This document shows, one piece after another, positions 1-5,286 of a DNA stretch of 5,621 nt. The position numbers were made by a program, and so were the translations under genes. Below the pieces are notes generated by a model. It saw nothing but the letters and a program-made list of their open reading frames with translations. It was not told the origin of the DNA and did no database searches. The number at the start of each line of letters is the position of its first letter. Position 1 is the stretch's first letter. Source of the DNA: an uncultured Roseburia sp. (GTDB lineage: Bacteria; Bacillota; Clostridia; Lachnospirales; Lachnospiraceae); contig CAJLGN010000115.1 of the NCBI GenBank assembly GCA_905206195.1, positions 1-5,621 of the forward strand. Direction: 5' to 3'.

Positions 1-1
1 G

Positions 2-466
2 GAGTATTTCAGGCAGTGCGGAGTGGACAGCCGCATTTTGGAATTTGGCACATCCAGTGAGACGGTGGGGCTTGCGGCAGCTGCACTGGGATGCGAGCCG
101 TGCCGAATTGCAAAGACACTGTCCTTTCAGGTGGGGGAGGACCCGATTTTGATCGTGGCAGCGGGAGATGCGAAGATAGATAATGCTAGGTACAAAGAGC
201 AGTTCCAAACCAAGGCAAAAATGATAGCGGCAAGCGAGGTGGAGCATATTATCGGCCACGCCGTCGGGGGAGTCTGTCCCTTTGCGGTGAACGATGGGGT
301 GAGCGTCTACCTCGACGCGTCGCTGAGAAGATTTCAGACTGTCTTTCCCGCCTGCGGAAGCGGCAACAGCGCCATCGAGCTGACGCTGGAGGAGCTGGAG
401 CGCTATTCCGGCTACCGCGCATGGATTGACGTCTGCAAGGGATGGAACGACGGCGGGCATACATGA
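2..466 (+). CDS. YbaK/ProX-family aminoacyl-tRNA deacylase (5'-partial)
   Basis: The family hydrolyses wrongly charged tRNA in trans in the cytoplasm (for example Cys- or Ala-tRNA-Pro). The frame is open to the left edge and reads EYFRQCGVDSRILEFG, which matches the usual N-terminal region of this family. The GTG at nt 23 is therefore most likely an internal valine and the real start is upstream of the window. 154 residues are visible. The family lysine (equivalent to K46 of E. coli YbaK) is in RIAKTLSF, visible residue 38. The conserved VGGVCPF loop is at 88-94, followed by YLDASLRRF, FPACGSGNSAIELT and the C-terminal VDVCKGW-like end, here IDVCKGW. All landmarks are intact, so the enzyme is probably functional. 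The exact tRNA or amino-acid specificity cannot be read from sequence. The GNAT gene follows 18 nt after the stop, suggesting one transcript. Confidence 0.88.
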   Translation, partial: EYFRQCGVDSRILEFGTSSETVGLAAAALGCEPCRIAKTLSFQVGEDPILIVAAGDAKIDNARYKEQFQTKAKMIAASEVEHIIGHAVGGVCPFAVNDGVSVYLDASLRRFQTVFPACGSGNSAIELTLEELERYSGYRAWIDVCKGWNDGGHT

Positions 467-484
467 TTTTGGCAGGTGGGAGAC

Positions 485-946
485 ATGAAAATCAAGATCC
501 GAAATTATGAACCGTCCGATTGTGTAGGCATGGCAGAGCTGTTTTACAACACGGTTCACGCTGTGAATGCGCGGGATTACACGACGGAGCAGTTGGATGT
601 GTGGGCGACCAGGACGGTTGATCTATCTGCGTGGAACCAGTCTTTTTTGGAGCATGACACAGTGCTTGCAATCTGTTTGGACGAGATCGTCGGCTTTGGC
701 GATATGGATCAAACAGGCTACCTCGATCGTCTGTATGTCCACAAAGATTATCAGGGCATGGGGATTGCGAGTGCGCTCTGCGACGTGCTGGAGCAAACGT
801 TTGACGGAGAGAAAATAACCACACACGCCTCCGTCACCGCAAAGCCGTTTTTTGAAAAGCGGGGATACAAAACCGTGCGGGAACAGTGCGTCGAGCGAGG
901 TGGTGTTTTCCTCACCAACTGTGTGATGGAGAAATATCTGCTTTGA
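485..946 (+). CDS. GNAT-family N-acetyltransferase, YafP-like
   Basis: This is a 153-aa single-domain GCN5-related acetyltransferase predicted to move an acetyl group from acetyl-CoA to an unknown amine. The acetyl-CoA pyrophosphate-binding motif A is clear at residues 83-98, LYVHKDYQGMGIASAL, with the Q-x-x-G-x-G/A core QGMGIA at 90-95. The later block ASVTAKPFFEKRGY (115-128) followed by VREQCVERGG and a C-terminal FLTNCVMEKYL closely resembles E. coli YafP (from memory), so a YafP-like subgroup is likely. ATG at 485 is preferred over an in-frame GTG at 476, because it gives the family-typical start MKIKIRNYEPSD and has a purine-rich AGGTGGGAG stretch just upstream, although the spacing is short. 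It lies 18 nt after the deacylase stop and is probably in its operon. The substrate is unknown. Confidence 0.87.
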   Translation: MKIKIRNYEPSDCVGMAELFYNTVHAVNARDYTTEQLDVWATRTVDLSAWNQSFLEHDTVLAICLDEIVGFGDMDQTGYLDRLYVHKDYQGMGIASALCDVLEQTFDGEKITTHASVTAKPFFEKRGYKTVREQCVERGGVFLTNCVMEKYLL

Positions 947-962
947 TTTGTGGTGACGGGCG

Positions 963-994
963 ATCTGTTCAGAGTTTGCACTGGATGGGCAGAT
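963..994 (+). terminator. Weak terminator-like hairpin after the GNAT gene
   Basis: ATCTGTTCA (963-971) can pair with TGGGCAGAT (986-994), giving nine base pairs including two G-U pairs around a 14-nt loop. It is followed by the T-rich but interrupted TTGTTG. It lies 16 nt after the GNAT stop, where a transcript end would be expected. The stem is not GC-rich and the T tract is poor, so this is a weak call. It could be read-through or chance. Confidence 0.28.
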
Positions 995-997
995 TTG

Positions 998-1027
998 TTG
1001 ATCCGGTGGTAATTCCTGTCATATTAT
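998..1027 (+). promoter_or_regulatory. Candidate sigma-A promoter for glnS
   Basis: TTGATC (998-1003, four of six to TTGACA) is followed after 18 nt by TATTAT (1022-1027, five of six to TATAAT). An overlapping TATACT at 1025-1030 is also five of six. Transcription would start near 1034-1037, giving a leader of about 100 nt before glnS. A second possibility is TTGCAC (1030-1035), 17 nt, then TATGAT (1053-1058), but its -35 is poor. It sits in the only sizeable non-coding gap of the window. This is pattern matching only. Confidence 0.45.
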
Positions 1028-1046
1028 ACTTGCACCTTGCTCATGT

Positions 1047-1058
1047 ATCATGTATGAT
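1047..1058. repeat. Small dyad ATCAT-GT-ATGAT in the glnS upstream region
   Basis: ATCATGTATGAT has perfect 5-bp inverted arms around GT. It is embedded in a stretch with three CATG words (1042, 1049, 1063). It lies just downstream of the candidate promoter and overlaps the alternative -10 box TATGAT. It could be an operator, but such short AT-rich dyads also occur by chance. Confidence 0.25.
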
Positions 1059-1069
1059 ATTTCATGAGT

Positions 1070-1090
1070 TACTTTTGTTTTTCAAAAGTA
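1070..1090 (+). promoter_or_regulatory. Leader hairpin 1 of glnS mRNA
   Basis: TACTTTTG (1070-1077) and CAAAAGTA (1083-1090) are perfect inverted arms of 8 bp around a TTTTT loop. The stem is AT-rich and is not followed by a T tract on the + strand, so it is not a good intrinsic terminator in the glnS direction. It would be in the 5' leader if the candidate promoter is right. A role in mRNA stability or regulation is an inference. Confidence 0.4.
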
Positions 1091-1100
1091 GATTCCATTC

Positions 1101-1115
1101 GCGGTGCAACGCCGC
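1101..1115 (+). promoter_or_regulatory. Leader hairpin 2, adjacent to the glnS ribosome binding site
   Basis: GCGGTG (1101-1106) can pair with CGCCGC (1110-1115) around a CAA triloop: six pairs, five G-C and one G-U. It ends four bases before the AAGGAGG of glnS, so its formation could affect ribosome access or block 5' decay. No antiterminator or aptamer partner is evident. Confidence 0.4.
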
Positions 1116-1118
1116 TGT

Positions 1119-1125
1119 AAGGAGG
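1119..1125 (+). promoter_or_regulatory. Ribosome binding site of glnS
   Basis: AAGGAGG is a perfect Shine-Dalgarno match, 11 nt before ATG 1137. It decides the start: the upstream in-frame GTG at 1104 lies inside leader hairpin 2, lacks its own ribosome binding site and would add eleven residues that are not family-like. Confidence 0.85.
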
Positions 1126-1136
1126 ATACGGACATT

Positions 1137-2804
1137 ATGGAATATGAAAATGTCTCAAAGAATTTTATCGAACAGATCATTGACAAGGATATAGAGGAAG
1201 GGCACTGCGAGGTTGTTCACACCAGATTTCCGCCGGAGCCAAACGGCTATCTGCACATCGGGCACGCAAAGTCGATTCTTTTGAACTACGGGCTGGCGAA
1301 GAAGTATGGAGGAAAGTTCAATCTCCGATTTGACGACACGAACCCGACGAAGGAGAAGACTGAGTTTGTGGAGGCCATCGAGGCGGACATCCGATGGCTT
1401 GGCGCCGACTGGGAGGACAGGCTCTTTTTTGCGTCTGATTATTTTGAGCAGATGTACGAGGGCGCGGTGAAGCTGATCAAAAAGGGCAAGGCCTACGTCT
1501 CCGATCTCTCGGCGGAGGAGATCCGCGCGTACCGCGGAACGCTGACGGAGGCGGGAAAAGAGGACCCGTACAGCATCCGGAGCGTGGAGGAGAACTTGGC
1601 GCTCTTTGAGGAGATGCGGAGTGGGAAGATTGCCGATGGGGAGAAAGTGCTGCGCGCGCGCATCGACATGGCATCCTCCAACATCAATATGAGGGATCCG
1701 GTCATCTACCGTGTGGCGCACATGGCGCATCACAGGACAGGGGATACCTGGTGTATTTACCCGATGTACGATTATGCACACCCCATTGAGGATGCGATTG
1801 AGGGCATCACGCACTCGATCTGTACACTGGAATTCGAGGATCACAGACCGCTCTACGACTGGGTGGTGCGCGAGCTGGAATACGAGATGCCCCCCAAGCA
1901 GATCGAGTTTGCCAAGTTGTATCTGACCAATGTTGTGACTGGAAAGCGCTACATCAAGCGGCTCGTGGAGGAGGGGATTGTGGACGGCTGGGATGATCCG
2001 CGCCTCGTTTCCATTGCGGCTCTGCGCAGGCGTGGATTTACGTCGGATTCCCTGAAGCTGTTTGTGGAACTCTGCGGAATCTCAAAGGCGAACAGCTCGG
2101 TGGATTACGCGATGCTTGAATACTGCATTCGGGAGGATCTAAAGATGAAGAAGCCGCGTATGATGGCGGTTCTCGACCCGGTGAAGGTGATCATCGACAA
2201 TTACCCGGAGGGGGAGACAGAGTATCTCGACGTGGTCAACAATCTCGAAAATGAGGAGCTTGGAAGTCGAAAAGTTCCGTTCTCCCGCGAGATTTATATC
2301 GACAGAGAAGATTTTATGGAGGAGCCGCCCAAGAAGTATTTCCGCATGTTCCCGGGCAATGAGGTGCGGTTGATGAACGCTTACTTTGTCACCTGCAATA
2401 GCTTTGTGAAGGATGAGAGCGGCAGAGTGACGGAGATTCACTGTACCTACGATCCAGCGTCGAAGGGGGGGAACAGCCCGGACGGCAGGAAAGTGAAGGG
2501 AACTATTCACTGGGTGTCTGCGGCGCACGCCATAAATGCTACGGTGCGTCTGTATGAGAATATTGTGGATGAGGAGAAGGGGGTGTACAATGAGGATGGA
2601 AGTCTCAATTTAAATCCCAATTCTCTCACCGTGCTGGAAGACTGTCTTGTGGAGGAGAATTTAAAGGGTGCAAAAGCGTATGAGAGCTTCCAGTTTGTCA
2701 GACAGGGCTTCTTCTGTGTGGATGCGAAGGATTCCGCACCGGAGCGTCTGGTGTTCAACCGGATTGTGTCCTTAAAGAGTTCGTTCAAGCTGCCCACCGC
2801 ATAG
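1137..2804 (+). CDS. glnS: Glutaminyl-tRNA synthetase (GlnRS)
   Basis: This class Ic cytoplasmic synthetase joins glutamine to tRNA-Gln using ATP. At 555 aa it is about the length of E. coli GlnRS (about 554) and aligns with it nearly without gaps through the catalytic part. Landmarks: [16 protein letters not shown] at 31-46 with the HIGH box at 40-43; RFDDTNP at 64-70 with D66, and YPMYDY at 208-213 with Y211, both glutamine-pocket residues of E. coli GlnRS; GWDDPR at 284-289; LRRRG at 296-300; then the two-barrel anticodon-binding region from about 340 ([34 protein letters not shown] near the end). The KMSKS loop, VMSKR in E. coli, is VTGKR at 267-271, keeping K270 but losing M and S. Upstream is a hairpin-containing leader. 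DUF2225 follows after 87 nt with no clear terminator. Confidence 0.97.
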   Translation: MEYENVSKNFIEQIIDKDIEEGHCEVVHTRFPPEPNGYLHIGHAKSILLNYGLAKKYGGKFNLRFDDTNPTKEKTEFVEAIEADIRWLGADWEDRLFFASDYFEQMYEGAVKLIKKGKAYVSDLSAEEIRAYRGTLTEAGKEDPYSIRSVEENLALFEEMRSGKIADGEKVLRARIDMASSNINMRDPVIYRVAHMAHHRTGDTWCIYPMYDYAHPIEDAIEGITHSICTLEFEDHRPLYDWVVRELEYEMPPKQIEFAKLYLTNVVTGKRYIKRLVEEGIVDGWDDPRLVSIAALRRRGFTSDSLKLFVELCGISKANSSVDYAMLEYCIREDLKMKKPRMMAVLDPVKVIIDNYPEGETEYLDVVNNLENEELGSRKVPFSREIYIDREDFMEEPPKKYFRMFPGNEVRLMNAYFVTCNSFVKDESGRVTEIHCTYDPASKGGNSPDGRKVKGTIHWVSAAHAINATVRLYENIVDEEKGVYNEDGSLNLNPNSLTVLEDCLVEENLKGAKAYESFQFVRQGFFCVDAKDSAPERLVFNRIVSLKSSFKLPTA

Positions 2805-2837
2805 CGCAAAGGCACTGTGGGTGGGATGCACAAAGGC
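2804..2837. repeat. Short direct repeat in the glnS-DUF2225 gap
   Basis: GCGCAAAGGC (2804-2813) recurs as GCACAAAGGC (2828-2837), nine of ten identical with a 24-bp period, in the 87-nt gap between the genes. No convincing promoter or terminator was seen in this gap, so DUF2225 may be read through from glnS. The repeat may be chance. Confidence 0.25.
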
Positions 2838-2876
2838 TGTATAGACGAGAAGAGATCGCCTAAGGGTAGACACATT

Positions 2877-2883
2877 AAGGAGG
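2877..2883 (+). promoter_or_regulatory. Ribosome binding site of the DUF2225 gene
   Basis: AAGGAGG lies 8 nt before ATG 2892, an ideal spacing. It fixes the start there. An upstream in-frame GTG at 2817 would add 25 residues but has no such site. Confidence 0.85.
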
Positions 2884-2891
2884 AAATAGCT

Positions 2892-3743
2892 ATGAATTTA
2901 CTATCTGGACTTGAAAAATTCGGACTGAAAACGGAGGATACGGCAAATCTTTTTGAGGAGGAGAAGAAGGTGGTTGCATCCGCGGGAACCGGCAAGGCCG
3001 ACGAGGTTCTCAGCGAGGAGAACTTTCTGTTGGATAAGGCGATCCGCTGCGCCGTGTGTGATAAGGTATTTAAGACAAAAATGATTAAAAACGGCCGCGT
3101 GAAGCGCATGGAGCCGGATATGGATTTGCGCCCGCGCTTTGAGCATATTGATACCTTAAAGTACAACATCGCATCCTGCCCTTACTGCGGCTATACAGCA
3201 ATCAACCGCTACTTTGAGCATCTCTCCACGATACAGGTCAAGATGATCAAAGAACAGGTATGTGCCAATTTTAAGCCGACCGGCGACGTAGAGCCGACCT
3301 TGATTGACTATGACACAGCGATTGAGCGCTATAAGCTGGCGCTTTTTAACACCCTTGTTAAAAAGGGCAAGACCAGCGAGAAAGCTTATATCTGCCTGAA
3401 TCTGGCATGGATCTTCCGCGGAAAGGCGGAGTCGTTAGATCCCGCTGACCCAAAGACTGAGGCGGAGAGGAAGGAATGTGTGGAGCAGGAGGAAGCATTC
3501 TATCAGCAAGCGTTTGAGGGCTTTACAAAGTCGGTGGCCAGCGAGAATTACCCGATGTGTGGCATGGACGAGTGTACGATGGATTATCTGTTGGCGACGA
3601 TGGCGTTCCGCTACAAAAAGTACGATGTGGCGTCCAAGTGTATCGCGCGGATTCAGCAGTCTGCGGCAGCGTCCAAGAAGATCAAGGAGCGCGCTTACGA
3701 GCTCAAAGAAAAGATTGTGCTGGAACTGAAAAAGAGAAAATAG
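2892..3743 (+). CDS. DUF2225 family protein with CxxC pairs
   Basis: This is a 283-aa protein without signal peptide or membrane segment, so probably cytoplasmic. The N-terminal part (about 48-110) carries two CxxC pairs, C53-A-V-C56 and C96-P-Y-C99 in ASCPYCGYTA, spaced as in a zinc-ribbon-like fold. The order of CxxC, a basic stretch (KNGRVKR), then CPYCGY is what I know of DUF2225 (PF09986). The C-terminal part (about 138-283) is helical, charged and TPR-like, with YDTAIERYKLALFN and a later helix pair around YDVASKCIARIQQ, and ends in a lysine-rich helix. The function of the family is not established. Zinc or redox chemistry at the cysteines and protein binding by the helices are inferences. 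It lies 87 nt after glnS, and its stop is 5 nt before the regulator gene, so the latter two are probably co-transcribed. Confidence 0.82.
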   Translation: MNLLSGLEKFGLKTEDTANLFEEEKKVVASAGTGKADEVLSEENFLLDKAIRCAVCDKVFKTKMIKNGRVKRMEPDMDLRPRFEHIDTLKYNIASCPYCGYTAINRYFEHLSTIQVKMIKEQVCANFKPTGDVEPTLIDYDTAIERYKLALFNTLVKKGKTSEKAYICLNLAWIFRGKAESLDPADPKTEAERKECVEQEEAFYQQAFEGFTKSVASENYPMCGMDECTMDYLLATMAFRYKKYDVASKCIARIQQSAAASKKIKERAYELKEKIVLELKKRK

Positions 3744-3748
3744 TAAAA

Positions 3749-5281
3749 ATGATTGACATCATGATCGACTTGCAGGGGGGAGCGAAAACTCCCCTCTACG
3801 AGAAAATATACAGACATATCAAAAACGAGATTGTGGAGGGCAGGATTCCACGGGGAGAAAAGTTGCCGTCCACACGCCTTTTGGCGAGAAATCTGGGGGT
3901 GAGCAGAAGTACAGCCTCCTTGGCCTACGATCAGCTCCTGGCAGAGGGATACATAGAAGCGGAATCCTGCCGGGGTTTTTTTGTGTGTGATATCACAGAG
4001 CTCTATCGCCTGGGAGTAGGGAGTCGGGGCGGGGGAGATTGGAGCCTGGGCGAGAGTGAGACTGCGGGCAAAGAGGACTGGGGAAGAAACACGCGCCGGG
4101 AGCTAAAAGCGGGTTCCGATGCCTGGTGTGCGGGCGCGGAAGACGGGCCGTCGAAGCTCCCAGCGCTTGATTTTTCCCCCTATTTGATCGATACCAAACA
4201 TTTCCCCTACAATATTTGGCGCAAGATCAGCAGGAATGTTCTTCTCGATGACAGGGAGGATCTACTCCTCGCCGGAGACGGGCAGGGAGAGTGGGAGCTT
4301 CGCGGCGTGATTGCGGGGTATCTGCACCAGGCGAGAGGCGTGAACTGCAGCCCGGCGGATATAATTCTCGGCGCGGGAAATGAGTATCTTGAGATTCTTC
4401 TGACCCAGATTTTGGGAGCTGGCAGAGCTGTGCTGATGGAAGATCCGGGTTACCCGCAGGCGCACCGCACATTTTCCAATGCGGGGTATCGGGTGGAGAC
4501 GGTTGCGGCGGGAGATGGCCTCACGGTTGACAGGGTACGGCAGATAAATCCAGATCTGGTTTATGTGATGCCGTCTCATCAGTTTCCGATCGGGACGATC
4601 ATGCCGCTCGGTCTGCGCCTGGAGTTGTTGCGTTGGGCGGCAGAGGCCAAGGAGCGCTACATCGTCGAGGACGATCATGACAGCGAGTACCGCTACCGCG
4701 GAAAGCCGATCCCGGCGCTGCAGAGTGTGGATGGCTGCGGGAAGGTGATCTATCTTGGAACATTTTCAAAGAGCATTGCGCCCGCGCTCCGCATAAGCTA
4801 TATGGTGCTGCCGCCACAGCTTATGGAGAGATACCATGATGTGTGCGGTTTTTACTCTGCGACGGTACCGCGGATGCAGCAGGAGACGTTAAAAGAATTT
4901 ATGAGAGAAGGACATTTTGAGCGTCATCTGAATAAAATGCGCGGGATTTACAGGAATCGGCATGATTTTCTCCTCGGCGAGCTGAAACGCCGCGGCTGGG
5001 CGCAGAAGATCAGCGGGGAGCATGCGGGGCTCCATCTTCTCGTCCAGGTGGATACGGTGCTCTCTGAGGACGAAATCTGCAGGAGTGCACGGGAGCGCGG
5101 TGTGAAGCTATCGGGAATATCTCGATATCGTCTTGCGGAGGCGGACAGAGGGAGGAAGGAAAAAAAGGGTGCAGGGCAAACGACGCTGCTCCTTGGATAC
5201 GGAAAGCTGAGTGAGGAGCAAATATGCCGGGGGCTTATGATTTTGGATGAGATATTGGAGAGAGCACAAAAAGGAGAATGA
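3749..5281 (+). CDS. MocR/GntR-family regulator with aminotransferase-like domain
   Basis: This 510-aa protein is predicted to bind DNA through an N-terminal GntR winged helix (about 14-80: PLYEKIYRHIKNEIVEGRIPRGEKLPSTR in two blocks, then LGVSRSTASLAYDQLLAEGYI) and a small molecule through a class I aminotransferase-like, PLP-binding domain (about 140-505). A glycine-rich, charged linker spans about 85-138. PLP-domain marks are EDPGYP (231-236), HQFPIGTIMP (277-286), EDDHDSEYRY (307-316) and the Schiff-base lysine K341 in GTFSKSIAPALR. H310 stands where the family usually has tyrosine. MocR proteins such as GabR and PdxR regulate amine, GABA or vitamin B6 genes; the target here is unknown. 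ATG 3749 starts 5 nt after the DUF2225 stop with only a weak AAAGAGA upstream, which suggests translational coupling. The frame is open further upstream (from 3557), but that part overlaps DUF2225 and does not look like protein. Confidence 0.92.
   Translation: MIDIMIDLQGGAKTPLYEKIYRHIKNEIVEGRIPRGEKLPSTRLLARNLGVSRSTASLAYDQLLAEGYIEAESCRGFFVCDITELYRLGVGSRGGGDWSLGESETAGKEDWGRNTRRELKAGSDAWCAGAEDGPSKLPALDFSPYLIDTKHFPYNIWRKISRNVLLDDREDLLLAGDGQGEWELRGVIAGYLHQARGVNCSPADIILGAGNEYLEILLTQILGAGRAVLMEDPGYPQAHRTFSNAGYRVETVAAGDGLTVDRVRQINPDLVYVMPSHQFPIGTIMPLGLRLELLRWAAEAKERYIVEDDHDSEYRYRGKPIPALQSVDGCGKVIYLGTFSKSIAPALRISYMVLPPQLMERYHDVCGFYSATVPRMQQETLKEFMREGHFERHLNKMRGIYRNRHDFLLGELKRRGWAQKISGEHAGLHLLVQVDTVLSEDEICRSARERGVKLSGISRYRLAEADRGRKEKKGAGQTTLLLGYGKLSEEQICRGLMILDEILERAQKGE
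3775..3796 (+). other. Strong hairpin in the first codons of the MocR gene
   Basis: GGGGGGAG (3775-3782) pairs with CTCCCCTC (3789-3796): eight pairs with one G-U, around a CGAAAA loop. It lies 26 nt inside the coding sequence, about where an initiating ribosome would sit. No T tract follows, so it is not a terminator. It could restrain translation of a gene that already has a weak ribosome binding site, but it may just reflect the GGGGA and CCCCT codons. Confidence 0.4.
5271..5276 (+). promoter_or_regulatory. Ribosome binding site of the SCP2 gene
   Basis: AAGGAG lies within the last codons of the regulator gene, 10 nt before ATG 5287. An in-frame ATG at 5278 overlaps the regulator stop (ATGA) but is only one base from this site, too close for use. 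The start at 5287 is therefore preferred, with translational coupling possible. Confidence 0.7.
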
Positions 5282-5286
5282 TTGCG

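Noticed and set aside
23..25. GTG at nt 23 as the start of the deacylase
   Set aside because: The frame is open to the left edge and the residues before it (EYFRQCG) fit the family N-terminus, so this is an internal valine.
1004..1016. T-box-like word GGTGGTA upstream of glnS
   Set aside because: It lacks the following CCGCG, has no preceding stem I (only about 60 nt of non-coding DNA upstream), and TGGT would not match the GCCA end expected for tRNA-Gln.
1155..1844. A 229-aa antisense reading frame inside glnS
   Set aside because: It lies wholly opposite a strongly conserved gene, has no ribosome binding site, and its product resembles no family. It is a codon-bias shadow.
2838..2845. TATAGA as a -10 box for DUF2225
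   Set aside because: Only four of six match, and no TTGACA-like box lies 16-18 nt upstream.
2507..3169. A 220-aa antisense frame across the glnS-DUF2225 junction
   Set aside because: It overlaps two well-supported genes on the other strand and reads as low-quality serine-rich sequence. It is a shadow.
3557..3748. N-terminal extension of the MocR protein by 64 residues
   Set aside because: The extension overlaps DUF2225 coding sequence in another frame and looks like out-of-frame translation. The GntR domain begins just after ATG 3749.
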